Assembly (NCBI GenBank): GCA_913056355.1
Contig: CAJXMX010000003.1
Span: 1 to 42,419, forward strand
Direction: 5' to 3'
From: an uncultured Opitutales bacterium
GTDB lineage: Bacteria; Verrucomicrobiota; Verrucomicrobiia; Opitutales; Oceanipulchritudinaceae
Length of the DNA stretch: 42,419 bases
The notes beneath the pieces were generated by a model. The model had not been told where the DNA came from, did not search any database, and saw nothing but the letters and a program-made list of their open reading frames with translations. Shown piece by piece: positions 6,594 through 15,294 of the stretch. How positions within the stretch are numbered: the first letter of the stretch is position 1; every line of letters begins with the position of its first letter. The position numbers and the translations under genes were made by a program.

Positions 6594-9318
6594 GTCCGGT
6601 TTCCTCCGCGTCCCGTGCCCGCTGTTCCTCCAGCAGGGCCCGGGCCAGGTCTTGCTGGCTTTCCGCCAGGCCGGCCATTTCGTTGTACAGGGTCTCCGCT
6701 GTTTCGGATACGATCCCTTTCAACGCCGGATAGAGGGTCAGGATCCGCCGGCAGCCGACCAGGGCCCGTTCCGGGTGGGCATTACGGAAGTCCGCCCGCG
6801 CCCGCAGGAGGAGGCCCCGGGCGGCCTGGTCCGGGGTCAGGCCGGGCTTGCCCAGAAGCCGGTCCGTCGCCTCCAGGCAGTCCGGGTAGGCTCCCTGGTG
6901 CAGGCTGTACTCCGCCATCAGGAGGCAGGCCGGGGTATGGACCGGTGCATCCCCCCATTCCCGGATCACGCGGGAAAGCAGCCCGCGGGCTTCTCCGGTT
7001 TGCCCGGCCTCCCAGCGTTCCTCGGCCAGCATGGCCAGGGCTTCCGGCTGGCGCTCCGACTCCGGGAACTTCTCCAGGCAGGACTCCAGGAGCGCGGCCG
7101 CTTCGGGAAAGTCGTAGGCATGGGCAATGGCCGCCACCGCGAAAAATCCTCCTTCCTCCAGGAGATCCACGGGCGCCAGTTGGAGAATACGGATTTGCCG
7201 GGCATCGGCCGAGTCGGATCTTCCCGCCTGCCGCAGGCGACGGGAGGCCTCCAGCTGGAAGGTGACATAGGGGATCCAATCTCCCGCCTGCAGGGCCGTG
7301 TGGATGCGCTCCTCGATCCATGAATCGTAGTCCGTTTCTGCAACGGGGAGGCATTGCCGGTAGTCGGCCCAGCGGTCCCGGAGCAGCTCGAAGAGGATTC
7401 CGGCGGAGCTGTTGGAGGTGCCTTCCTGCAGGCCTTCAACCAGGGAGCGCACAAGGGCCCCGGGGAGGACCATGCGGCCGTGTTGGCGCTGGTACCGCAG
7501 GCAATCCTCCAGGGCCGGTTCCGGAATTGGATTCGAGGAGGACCGGCATTCGAGGATCCAGTCCAGGGCATGCTTCTGCAGCGCCTCCCAGTCGCCGCTG
7601 GTCCGGTAGATTCCGGAAAGTTCCCCGTGGGCGAGGGAGGCCAACGGCGGGCCTGCCTGTGGGACGATTTTCTGCAGCAGGTCGACTGCCTCACCCAGGC
7701 GGCCCTGCATCCGGAAGGCGGTGGCTGCCAGATGATCCACAATCAGGCCGTTTATTCCTTCCGGAAAAGCCTCGTGGTAGGCCCGCCAGTCCCGTTCCAG
7801 GGCCACCCAATCCATCCCGGACAGGCGCAGCTTGAGAATGTCGGTCCAGGCTCGCTCCCGGAGAATCCCGCTGGCCACGGGATGCTGGATAACCCTTTGG
7901 AAGTCCTCCGCAGCCTCCCTGTGCTGCCTTAAAGCCTGGCGGCACCGGGCCTTCTCAAGGAGTATATAGGGAGCCCAGTTGGCGGGGGAGTCCCCGGCCA
8001 GTTGCTGCAGGACTGCCAGTGCCTCCCCGGCCCGGCCGCATTCCAGCAGCCAGCCGGCTCCGGTCAGCTCCCATGACCGGCGGCGGGGGTGTTCCGGGAA
8101 GAGGTCGCGCACGCGTTCCAGAAGCGCGGTTGCCCGGTCCAGATCGTGCCTTGCGGCAGCGGTCCGGGCCTGCAGGAACAGGATATCCGGAAGGGCCGGA
8201 TCGTCCGGGAACTGGGTGGCAAAGCGTTCCGCCAGCTCTTCCGCCCGGAACCAGCGCCGCAGGTTGCGGCAGGCCTCGATGGCCCCTGCGTAGGCGGCCG
8301 ACCGCAAGGCCGCCGGTCGCTCCCGGTCACCCTGCAGCAGGGCCGTGGCCAGGACAAGGGCGGATTTGTTGCGGCCCGAGGAGAGAAGGATCAGCAGGCG
8401 CAGCCGGTACAGCTGTCCAAGGTCGGGCAGGTTCTCCAATCCGGATCCGGCCGTGGACTGGAGCCGTCCCAGCTGCCCGGACCAGTGCCGGTTCCAGATG
8501 GTCCCGCGAATTCCTGCCCGGGCACGATCCGGCCTCCGCAGGGAGGCCAGTTCACCGGCCAGCTTTTCCGGTCGGTCAAACCAGGTGGAGGCCAGCAGGG
8601 CTTCCTCGCCCTTGCCGTCCTGCATCAGTTGCCTGGCCAGGGCAGGTCCCAGCAAGGCCCGCCATGCCTGGAGCACCGGTGATGTGCCGCCCTCCGGGCA
8701 CAGGTTCTCCAGCCCGGCCAGGTGATCCCCGAGCCGCAGGCCCACGAGGGCCAGGGCGGCCCGGGCCAGGGCGTGGCCGCTGGAAGGCAATCGGTTCTCT
8801 TCAAGGACCTTCTCCAGATGCCCCTTGGCCTCGGTGAAGCGCTCCTGCCGGACCAGGTGGTCGGCCCACATCCAGTGGACCAGGGCGCATTCCGGAAGGT
8901 CCGGATGGTCTGCCAGGAAGCGCTCCCAGTGCTCCTGAGCGGCAGCATCATTGCCGCTGCCAATGTAGGCTTGGGCCAGCTGGAAGCGGATGAAGGCTGA
9001 GAAGGGCCCCTTTCCCGGGCTTCCCTCCAGCCATTCCTCGAGCAGGGGAATACCGCTCTCCGTGTCGCCGGTCTGCAGCAGCGTCAGGCCCCGTAACCGG
9101 AGGTAGGGTTCCCGGAATTCCGGATCCTGCACGGCCGGCTCCAGGCCGTACCAGGATTCGAACTCCTCCATCAGGGCAGCGGCCTCGGCGGCCCGCCCCC
9201 GGGACAGGGCCCGGCAGGCGGCGGCCCATTGATCCCGGAGGGGGAGGACGCCCTCGGCGGGGTGGAGGAGGGTAAGGGCCAAGGCCGGCAGGAGCAGTCT
9301 TAACGTGGATCCGGTCAC
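6586..9318 (-). CDS. Large periplasmic TPR-repeat protein upstream of ExbB
   Basis: The track starts the ORF at a TTG (9354), but the GTG at 9318 gives a better signal peptide (MTGSTLRLLLPALALTLLHPAEG), so I use it (910 residues); this choice is not proven. The protein is a long array of helical repeats with TPR character, for example 'AFIRFQLAQAYIGSGNDAAAQEHWERFL', 'LPDILFLQARTAAARHDLDRATALLERV' and 'LLMAEYSLHQGAYPDCLEATDRLL'. It is first of three overlapping genes with the small secreted protein and the ExbB homologue. In other bacteria, periplasmic TPR proteins coded with ExbB/TolQ take part in gliding, envelope integrity or transport complexes; which applies here is unknown. The C-terminus (ARALLEEQRARDAEETGHA) is probably a helix. 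Confidence 0.78.
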   Translation of the reverse strand: MTGSTLRLLLPALALTLLHPAEGVLPLRDQWAAACRALSRGRAAEAAALMEEFESWYGLEPAVQDPEFREPYLRLRGLTLLQTGDTESGIPLLEEWLEGSPGKGPFSAFIRFQLAQAYIGSGNDAAAQEHWERFLADHPDLPECALVHWMWADHLVRQERFTEAKGHLEKVLEENRLPSSGHALARAALALVGLRLGDHLAGLENLCPEGGTSPVLQAWRALLGPALARQLMQDGKGEEALLASTWFDRPEKLAGELASLRRPDRARAGIRGTIWNRHWSGQLGRLQSTAGSGLENLPDLGQLYRLRLLILLSSGRNKSALVLATALLQGDRERPAALRSAAYAGAIEACRNLRRWFRAEELAERFATQFPDDPALPDILFLQARTAAARHDLDRATALLERVRDLFPEHPRRRSWELTGAGWLLECGRAGEALAVLQQLAGDSPANWAPYILLEKARCRQALRQHREAAEDFQRVIQHPVASGILRERAWTDILKLRLSGMDWVALERDWRAYHEAFPEGINGLIVDHLAATAFRMQGRLGEAVDLLQKIVPQAGPPLASLAHGELSGIYRTSGDWEALQKHALDWILECRSSSNPIPEPALEDCLRYQRQHGRMVLPGALVRSLVEGLQEGTSNSSAGILFELLRDRWADYRQCLPVAETDYDSWIEERIHTALQAGDWIPYVTFQLEASRRLRQAGRSDSADARQIRILQLAPVDLLEEGGFFAVAAIAHAYDFPEAAALLESCLEKFPESERQPEALAMLAEERWEAGQTGEARGLLSRVIREWGDAPVHTPACLLMAEYSLHQGAYPDCLEATDRLLGKPGLTPDQAARGLLLRARADFRNAHPERALVGCRRILTLYPALKGIVSETAETLYNEMAGLAESQQDLARALLEEQRARDAEETGHA

Positions 9319-9419
9319 GCCTTGATGCTCAGCCAAAACCCGCAACCCGGACAAGCTGCCTCTCCGGTCATTTTTAGGTGCTCAGCCGTACCTGCTGGAA
9401 AAAGGCGGAATACTATTTT

Positions 9420-9487
9420 CTCACGGAGGCACAGAGGCACAGAGACCAAATTGTCTCCACTTCTCCGTGCCACCGTGGCTCCGTGAG
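9420..9487. repeat. Imperfect 27-bp inverted repeat of the 'cacggaggcacagag' type
   Basis: The left arm (9420-9446, CTCACGGAGGCACAGAGG...) and right arm (9461-9487, ...CCACCGTGGCTCCGTGAG) are reverse complements over 27 positions with about six mismatches, separated by a 14-bp loop. The arms contain an internal GGCACAGA-like tandem. It sits in the 186-bp gap between the fpg-like gene and the TPR gene, both on the minus strand. I recall near-identical 'cacggagncacagag' sequences scattered through many environmental genomes, so this is probably a dispersed intergenic repeat. A role as terminator or mRNA stem is possible. Confidence 0.7.
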
Positions 9488-9504
9488 AGATATCGAAACA
9501 GGTA

Positions 9505-10302
9505 TCAGGCCTTCTGGATGGCCGGGGAATAACAGGTGGTCCGCCCGCCGACGGTGATGAATTCCAGCGGCTGGCCGCTGACCGGGCAGGTTCCACCCCG
9601 TTTCCAGCGGTGGTTGAAGAGCCATGAGTCGGGTGGATTTCCCCAGTCCGTCCCGATGACCCGGAGGGCGTCCGCGCAGACCTCCTTGACCTTGCCGAAG
9701 AGCTGTCCCCGCTTGTAGGCGCTGAGCTCAAGCGGCCGGCTGGCCGGATGAATGCGGGCCCGCCAGAGAATTTCATCGGCCATCCAGTTGCCGACCCCGG
9801 GGAAGGATTCCTGGTCCAACAGGAGCGCTTTCAGCGGCTGGCGGGGGTGACGGGAGAGGATTTCGCGAAAGCGCTTCCGGTCGAAAGCCGACTCCTGCGG
9901 CTGGGGAGGCAGGCCGGCCCACCAAACGGGGGGACTGGCTGAGCGGTCGTGGAGCACCTTCCCGAACATGCGCGGATCCGTGAACACCAGGGCCAGCTTG
10001 TCGGTCACCAGGACCAGGTGCTCATGACGAGATGGCACGATCTCGGGATGGGCCGTCTGCAGGCGGCCGGACATGCCCAGGTGGATGCCCAGCCAGCTGT
10101 CATTGGAAAAGCGGAAGCACATTTGCTTCCCGTGGGCCAGGGAGTCGACCAGCCGGCTTCCCTTAAGCGCCTTCCCGATGGCCGTGGAGTCGGCCTCCCG
10201 GAATATCCGGGCCTTCGGGTGGAGCAGGACCTTCTCAATGGTCTGCCCCAGCCCCGGGGACCATTGCTTCCGGTAGAATTCGACCTCGGCTAGCTCCGGC
10301 AT
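9505..10302 (-). CDS. Fpg/Nei-family DNA glycosylase with degenerate zinc finger
   Basis: 265 residues. Starts MPELAEVEF: Pro2 is the catalytic amine that forms the Schiff base and Glu3 the general acid, as in Fpg. The conserved Lys sits in 'LAHGKQM', 'LGMSG' follows, and the helix-two-turn-helix reads 'LLDQESFPGVGNWMADEILW'. The C-terminal hairpin keeps the Arg of the finger (GGRTT). The four zinc ligands are not kept: where Fpg has CxxC...CPxC, this protein reads CPVSG and YSPAIQ, so only the first Cys remains. It is therefore a 'zincless finger' member of the family. The expected activity is excision of oxidised bases with AP-lyase activity. It lies 12 bp after the SLC13-type permease gene and is probably co-transcribed with it. 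Confidence 0.88.
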   Translation of the reverse strand: MPELAEVEFYRKQWSPGLGQTIEKVLLHPKARIFREADSTAIGKALKGSRLVDSLAHGKQMCFRFSNDSWLGIHLGMSGRLQTAHPEIVPSRHEHLVLVTDKLALVFTDPRMFGKVLHDRSASPPVWWAGLPPQPQESAFDRKRFREILSRHPRQPLKALLLDQESFPGVGNWMADEILWRARIHPASRPLELSAYKRGQLFGKVKEVCADALRVIGTDWGNPPDSWLFNHRWKRGGTCPVSGQPLEFITVGGRTTCYSPAIQKA

Positions 10303-10314
10303 GGCTCCACGCGG

Positions 10315-12135
10315 CTAGAAGGACCAGAGGATGGGAACCAGGATGACGGTCCCCACGAAATAGAGCGTATTCAGCGGCAGGCCGATGCGGGCGAAGTCGG
10401 CGAAGCGATAACCGCCGACCGAGTAGACGTAAGTGTTGGTCTGGTAGCCGATGGGGGTCGAGAAGCTGGCCGAGCTGGCCACGCAGACGGCAATGATGAA
10501 GGGCCGGGGATCGATCCCGAGGGCAATCCCGAGATGGATGGCAATGGGGGCCATCAGGACCACGGTGGCGTTGTTGGAGAGGATTTCCGTCATCACCGTG
10601 GAGGTCAGGTAGAGGCAGGCCAGGATCAGGAGGAGGTTCCAGTTGCCCGGCAGGTTGAGATTGTCCAGACCGGCCAGGAGGGAGGCCAGATGGTTGGAAA
10701 GCCCCGTCGTGCCCATGGCACTGCCCAGTCCCAGCATGCCGTAGATGAGGATCAGGATGCTCCAGTCGATCGAGGCGTAGGCCTCTTTCGGCCGCAGGAC
10801 CCCGGTCAGGAGGATAATCGCCACCCCGATAATGGCGGCCGCGGTGATGGGCAGGATATTCAGGGAGACCGAACCGACCACGCCGATCATGGTTCCCATG
10901 ACGATGGGAGCCTGCTTGCGGAAATCCTTGGGCGAGGTGTGGGGACGGTCCAGGAGCAGGATATCGTCTCCCCGGCGAATCTGTTCCCGGGCCTGGTCGG
11001 TTCCCATCATGAGGATGGTGTCCCCTTCCTCAAGGGGCAGGGTATCGATTCGCTCGCGCATGTTCATGCCCCGACGGTGAATGGCCAGGATGATCATCCG
11101 GAACCGCTGGCGGAAATTCAGTTCATGAATGGTTTTTCCAATAATGGTGGAGCGCGGGCCGATGACCCCCTCCACGATGGCCCCTTCATGGGCCGAGATG
11201 GTCTCCAGTCCCTCCCGCTCCTCCACGGCCAGGCGCAGCCCCTCCACCGAGCGGGCCTGGACAAAGCCGCTGGGCCGGCAGGCCAGGACCAGCCGGTCCC
11301 CGGCCATCAGGGTGCAATCCGCCAGTTTTTCCTCAACGGCCACCCCGTTGCGGATGATTTCCAGGAGCCGGACCCCCTTGACCTTCTGCAAGTCGCTGTT
11401 GCGGAAGGTCTTGTCGATCAACGCGCTGTTGGGCCGAATAAAGGCCTCGGTGAAGAACTCCTTGCGCTCCTCGTCACTCAGGATGGAGGTCAGGGTCTCC
11501 CGCACCGGCAATTGCCGGTTGGCGAAGAGAACCAGGTAAAGGATGCTCAGCCCCATCAGGGGAACCCCCACCTTGCTCAGTTCAAACATGCTTAGGGGGG
11601 GGTATCCGCCGGCCTCGATGATCCCGCTGGCCAGGATGTTGGTGCTGGTGCCGACGAGGGTGCAGACGCCGCCGAAAATGGAGGCATAGCTGAGCGGAAT
11701 CAGCAGCTTGGAGGCGGGGGTCTTGAGCTTCTTGGCCAGGGTCAGGACCACCGGCATGAAGATGACCACCACCGGGGTGTTGTTGATGAATGCCGAAATA
11801 AGGGCCACCAGGATAACCATGACGACCAGGAGCCCGCGGTAGCCCAGCTTGGTCAATCCGTCCAGGATCCGGGCCAGGTTGTCGATCAGGCCGCATTTCT
11901 CGAGGGCCGCGCTGAGGATAAAGAGGGCCCCGATGGCCAGCGGGGCGGGATTGGAAAAGACCGACAGCAGCTCCTCCAGCGAGGGCAGGGTCTCAGAGAA
12001 AGGAAGAAAGGTGGCCAGAATCAGGATGCCGAAGACCAGGATCGCGGTCATGTCGGTCGGGATGCGTTCCCAGACGAAGCTGACCAGCGCGGCCAGCAGC
12101 ACGAACAAAACAAAAATTTCCTCCCAGCTGAGCAT
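10315..12135 (-). CDS. SLC13/DASS-type permease with two RCK_C (TrkA-C) domains
   Basis: 606 residues from ATG at 12135 (MLSWEEIFVLFVLLAALV); the track's TTG at 12174 adds 13 polar residues and is less likely. The N-terminal half has hydrophobic helices of the CitMHS/SLC13 type (ILVFGILILATFLPF, LLVVMVILVALISAFINNTPVVVIFMPVV, with the family 'NNTPVVVIFMP' motif). The middle ~200 residues carry two RCK_C-like units (LIDKTFRNSDLQKVKGVRLLEIIRNG and IGKTIHELNFRQRFRMIILAIHRRG). The C-terminal helices hold a second signature (TEILSNNATVVLMAPIAI). Proteins of this layout import anions such as sulfate, dicarboxylates or silicate; the substrate cannot be read here. The neighbouring outer-membrane gene is divergent, with a 99-bp shared upstream region. 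Confidence 0.87.
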   Translation of the reverse strand: MLSWEEIFVLFVLLAALVSFVWERIPTDMTAILVFGILILATFLPFSETLPSLEELLSVFSNPAPLAIGALFILSAALEKCGLIDNLARILDGLTKLGYRGLLVVMVILVALISAFINNTPVVVIFMPVVLTLAKKLKTPASKLLIPLSYASIFGGVCTLVGTSTNILASGIIEAGGYPPLSMFELSKVGVPLMGLSILYLVLFANRQLPVRETLTSILSDEERKEFFTEAFIRPNSALIDKTFRNSDLQKVKGVRLLEIIRNGVAVEEKLADCTLMAGDRLVLACRPSGFVQARSVEGLRLAVEEREGLETISAHEGAIVEGVIGPRSTIIGKTIHELNFRQRFRMIILAIHRRGMNMRERIDTLPLEEGDTILMMGTDQAREQIRRGDDILLLDRPHTSPKDFRKQAPIVMGTMIGVVGSVSLNILPITAAAIIGVAIILLTGVLRPKEAYASIDWSILILIYGMLGLGSAMGTTGLSNHLASLLAGLDNLNLPGNWNLLLILACLYLTSTVMTEILSNNATVVLMAPIAIHLGIALGIDPRPFIIAVCVASSASFSTPIGYQTNTYVYSVGGYRFADFARIGLPLNTLYFVGTVILVPILWSF

Positions 12136-12212
12136 GAATGCTAATCGATGATGGTCATTTTCCTTCCCGAGCAAGGTAAAAATTCAGGCCCGACAATGGA
12201 GGGGCAATGTGG

Positions 12213-12241
12213 TTGACAGCGATTATGGGGCTCCATGGTAT
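12213..12241 (+). promoter_or_regulatory. Possible sigma-70-like promoter upstream of the outer-membrane barrel gene
   Basis: TTGACA at 12213-12218, a 17-bp spacer and TGGTAT at 12236-12241. The -35 is perfect and the -10 is poor. If it is real, transcription begins near 12248, after the track's ATG at 12235. That would favour the in-frame GTG at 12274, or a TTG at 12268, as the true start of the gene. Confidence 0.3.
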
Positions 12242-13470
12242 GCAGGCATAACCTTTTCAAAGATACGTTGCCCGTGAAATTTGGAAACAACTCTTCCCGG
12301 TTCCTGAAGCCGTCCCTTGTCATCGCCTTCCTGGCGGCCACTTCCTGTGCCTGGGCCCAGTCGCCCACCTACCGGCCGCCTCCGCCCCCGACCAAGGGGA
12401 CCGCCCTCGAACTGCGCCTGCGCTACCTCATGGCCCCCGATATCGGATTCGGGGGATTTGGCACCATCCCCATGCGGAATGTCTACGAGACGAGCGAGAA
12501 CATCTTTCTCGGAACCCAGCGCTATATCGAATACGACGATGGTTTTCTGTCCCAGGACTACAAGAAGGCCTCGCTGGTGGCCGGTGAAGCTCCCAACCAG
12601 GAGCGTGTTCCCTCCGACAACCGGGATGCCACCTCCTACTTTGCCTACAACGACGAGAGCCAGGTCAATCCCGATGATCCGACCTCCCTCATCTTTCACC
12701 GTTACGCCTCGGTCGGGGATCCCGATATCCAGATGGAAGGCAGCAGCAGTGGTTCCATGGGCTGGGAGTTGAATTATACCAAGGTCATCAACCGCCGGCG
12801 TAACCTGGGCTTCCTGGTCGGTTTCAGTTTCAACGGATTTGATTCCCGGTTCAACGATTCCATCGCCGCCGACCTTTATGTTGAGTCGTTCCAGCACGAC
12901 ATGTATCAAGGGGTTGACGTCCCGGATCTCCCGGATCCGATTGAAAACGACGACGGGACGGTAACCCAGGACCCTTACATCGGGGACCAGGTCCACCCGG
13001 ACGAGGGGACCACCGACCTCCTGGAATGGGCTGCCAGCCAGGAATCCGATGAGCTCATTGCCGACGGGGCCACCGTGGACGCCCAGGCCGACCTCCGCTC
13101 CAGCGTCTACAATTTCCGGGCCGGGCCCACCTACAACCTGGCCCTCGGCAATACCTTCGGGTTCAACCTTGGGGCCGGGGTCAGTGCCGTTTATTTCAAT
13201 GGCCGCTTCTCCGCCTACGAGATCCTTATGGGAACCGGGGCGGAAATCGATCCCAGCCGCTCCCTGACCACCACCGAGGAGAGCGAGTGGCAGCTGGGCG
13301 GCTATGTCGATGCCAGCGCCTATGTCAACGTGACGGAGCGGGTCAGCTTTTTCAGCGGCTTCCAGGTGCAGAGCGGCAGCACCTACACGCAACAGAATGA
13401 AGAGCGCCAGGCCAGTGTGGACTTCAACTCGCAAGTCTATGTCCACGCCGGAATGGGGATTAAATTCTGA
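12235..13470 (+). CDS. Outer-membrane beta-barrel protein, paralogue of 23943-25064
   Basis: 411 residues from the track ATG; a downstream GTG (12274) directly before '[28 protein letters not shown]' may be the real start. After the signal peptide comes a Pro-rich stretch ([11 protein letters not shown]), then long alternating strands: '[27 protein letters not shown]', '[25 protein letters not shown]', '[25 protein letters not shown]'. It ends in Phe (GMGIKF), as barrel proteins commonly do. The same strand pattern and end occur in the protein at 23943-25064, so the two are paralogues. No named family was recognised. fabA follows 44 bp downstream on the same strand. Function unknown; a small channel or structural barrel is likely. 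Confidence 0.68.
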   Translation: MVCRHNLFKDTLPVKFGNNSSRFLKPSLVIAFLAATSCAWAQSPTYRPPPPPTKGTALELRLRYLMAPDIGFGGFGTIPMRNVYETSENIFLGTQRYIEYDDGFLSQDYKKASLVAGEAPNQERVPSDNRDATSYFAYNDESQVNPDDPTSLIFHRYASVGDPDIQMEGSSSGSMGWELNYTKVINRRRNLGFLVGFSFNGFDSRFNDSIAADLYVESFQHDMYQGVDVPDLPDPIENDDGTVTQDPYIGDQVHPDEGTTDLLEWAASQESDELIADGATVDAQADLRSSVYNFRAGPTYNLALGNTFGFNLGAGVSAVYFNGRFSAYEILMGTGAEIDPSRSLTTTEESEWQLGGYVDASAYVNVTERVSFFSGFQVQSGSTYTQQNEERQASVDFNSQVYVHAGMGIKF

Positions 13471-13514
13471 TTGTTCCCCTTTCCCACATTTCAATACCAA
13501 CCACCGGAACCTCA

Positions 13515-14033
13515 ATGATTGAGCGCAAATCCTCCTATGACCGCGAAGACCTGATCAAATGCGGCCACGGCCAGCTGTTTGAACCGGGGCACGCCCTGTT
13601 GCCCCTGCCGGACATGCTGATGTTCGACCGGATCTCCCACATCACCGCGGATGGCGGCGCCCATGGGAAAGGGGAAGTGGTCGCCGAACTGGATGTCGAT
13701 CCGGAGTTGTGGTTCTTCGCCTGCCATTTCAAGGGGGATCCCGTCATGCCCGGTTGCCTCGGACTGGACGCATTGTGGCAGTTGGTCGGCTTTTTCATCA
13801 CCTGGTCCGGCCACCTCGGCAAGGGGCGTGCGCTCGGGGTCGGGGAAGTCAAATTTACCGGGCAGATCCTGCCCACCCACAAGAAGGTCACTTACCGGAT
13901 CAACATTCACCGCCTTATGACCAGCCGTCTCAAGCTGGCCATCGCCGACGGGGAAGTCCTCGTGGACGGGAAGTCGATCTACACCGCTTCCAACTTGAAG
14001 GTCGGCCTCTTCACAGAAACGACCAATTTCTAG
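13515..14033 (+). CDS. fabA: 3-hydroxydecanoyl-ACP dehydratase/isomerase FabA
   Basis: 172 residues, the usual FabA length. FabA dehydrates 3-hydroxydecanoyl-ACP and isomerises trans-2- to cis-3-decenoyl-ACP, the branch point to unsaturated fatty acids. The active-site block '[20 protein letters not shown]' contains the catalytic His71 and Asp85. The following '[16 protein letters not shown]' and the C-terminal '[21 protein letters not shown]' are almost the E. coli FabA sequence as I remember it. The absence of FabZ features and the adjacent fabB settle the identity. The ATG at 13515 lacks a Shine-Dalgarno sequence. The strong similarity to gammaproteobacterial FabA suggests horizontal origin or unusual conservation. 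Confidence 0.96.
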   Translation: MIERKSSYDREDLIKCGHGQLFEPGHALLPLPDMLMFDRISHITADGGAHGKGEVVAELDVDPELWFFACHFKGDPVMPGCLGLDALWQLVGFFITWSGHLGKGRALGVGEVKFTGQILPTHKKVTYRINIHRLMTSRLKLAIADGEVLVDGKSIYTASNLKVGLFTETTNF

Positions 14034-14036
14034 AGG

Positions 14037-14057
14037 CCCGAAACCCGAAACCCGAAA
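14037..14057. repeat. Three tandem copies of CCCGAAA between fabA and fabB
   Basis: Three perfect copies of CCCGAAA occupy 21 of the 40 bases between the fabA stop (14033) and the fabB ATG (14074). Similar short 'cccgaaa' tandem arrays occur in intergenic spaces of many environmental genomes as I recall. No hairpin is formed. Confidence 0.75.
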
Positions 14058-14073
14058 CCAGCAACCATTTATC

Positions 14074-15294
14074 ATGCAAAAACGTCGAGTAGTCGTCACC
14101 GGTATGGGCATTGTCTCCTGCATCGGGGAAGGGATTCCGGCCGTTACGGATTCCCTTCGCAAACTGAGCAGCGGGATCCGTTTCAACCCCCGTTACGCCG
14201 AGCTGGGGCTGCGCAGCCAGATTTCCGGCAGTATCCAGAATATCGAGGACCTGATCGCCAAGGTCGATCGCAAGCTGACCCGCTTCATGGGGGATGCGGC
14301 CCTCTTCGCCTATCTTTCCATGCAACAGGCCATTGAGGACAGCGGCCTTGAACCGGCCCTGGTCTCGCATCCGCGCACGGGCCTCATTGCCGGCTCCGGC
14401 GGCGGTTCGCCGGTCAACCAGGTGGAGGGCATGGAAATATTGCGGGACCGCGGCATCCGGCGCGTCGGCGCCTTCCGGGTTCCCCGGATCATGTCGAGCA
14501 CCGTCTCGGCCAACCTGTGCACGGCCTTTGCCATTCTCGGACTCAATTACTCCATCACTTCCGCCTGCGCCACCAGCGCCCACGGTATCGGGGCTGCCGC
14601 AGAACAGATCGCCTGGGGCAACCAGGACGTCATGTTCGCCGGTGGCGGGGAAGAAGAGAGCGCCGAACTGACCCTTTTCTTCGACGCCATGGGGGCCCTG
14701 TCCTCCAAGTACAATGACACCCCGCAAACGGCCAGCCGTCCCTTTGACGCCACCCGTGACGGCTTTGTCGCCGCCGGGGGCGGAGCCATGCTGGTCCTCG
14801 AGGAGTATGAGCACGCCAAAGCCCGCGGGGCGAAGATCTACGCGGAAATCATCGGCTACGGGGCCAACAGCGACGGGGCTGACATGGTCGCCCCGAGCGG
14901 TGAAGGCGCCGTCCGCTGCATGCAGATGGCCTTGAAGGATGTGGACCGTCCGGTGGACTACATTAACGCCCATGGCACCAGCACCCCGGCCGGCGACATG
15001 ACCGAGCTCAAGGCGGTCCGCAATGTCTTCGGGGAGCAGATTCCGGCCATCAGCTCAACCAAGAGCCTGACCGGACACAGCCTTGGGGCCACCGGTGCCC
15101 AGGAAGCCATCTACAGCCTGATCATGATGCAGGAGGGCTTCATTTCCGGCAGTGCCAACATCCAGACCCTCGATCCGGAGGCGGAAGGATTTCCCATTGT
15201 CCGCGAGACCCGGGAGGCCAGGCTGGATGTGGTCCTCAGCAACAGTTTCGGCTTCGGCGGCACCAACGCCTCGCTGGTCTTCGGCCGGGTTTAA
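14074..15294 (+). CDS. fabB: 3-oxoacyl-ACP synthase I FabB
   Basis: 406 residues, the normal length for the family. FabB elongates malonyl-ACP with acyl-ACP primers and is the condensing enzyme that carries cis-3-decenoyl-ACP into unsaturated fatty acids. The catalytic triad is visible: Cys165 in '[12 protein letters not shown]', a His in '[13 protein letters not shown]' near residue 300, and a His in '[13 protein letters not shown]' near 335. '[20 protein letters not shown]' and '[15 protein letters not shown]' are also family-typical. It resembles E. coli FabB more than FabF. It follows fabA by 40 bp, the classic fabAB pair. Its TAA stop is nested in a TTAA shared with the convergent exosortase gene. 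Confidence 0.95.
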   Translation: MQKRRVVVTGMGIVSCIGEGIPAVTDSLRKLSSGIRFNPRYAELGLRSQISGSIQNIEDLIAKVDRKLTRFMGDAALFAYLSMQQAIEDSGLEPALVSHPRTGLIAGSGGGSPVNQVEGMEILRDRGIRRVGAFRVPRIMSSTVSANLCTAFAILGLNYSITSACATSAHGIGAAAEQIAWGNQDVMFAGGGEEESAELTLFFDAMGALSSKYNDTPQTASRPFDATRDGFVAAGGGAMLVLEEYEHAKARGAKIYAEIIGYGANSDGADMVAPSGEGAVRCMQMALKDVDRPVDYINAHGTSTPAGDMTELKAVRNVFGEQIPAISSTKSLTGHSLGATGAQEAIYSLIMMQEGFISGSANIQTLDPEAEGFPIVRETREARLDVVLSNSFGFGGTNASLVFGRV

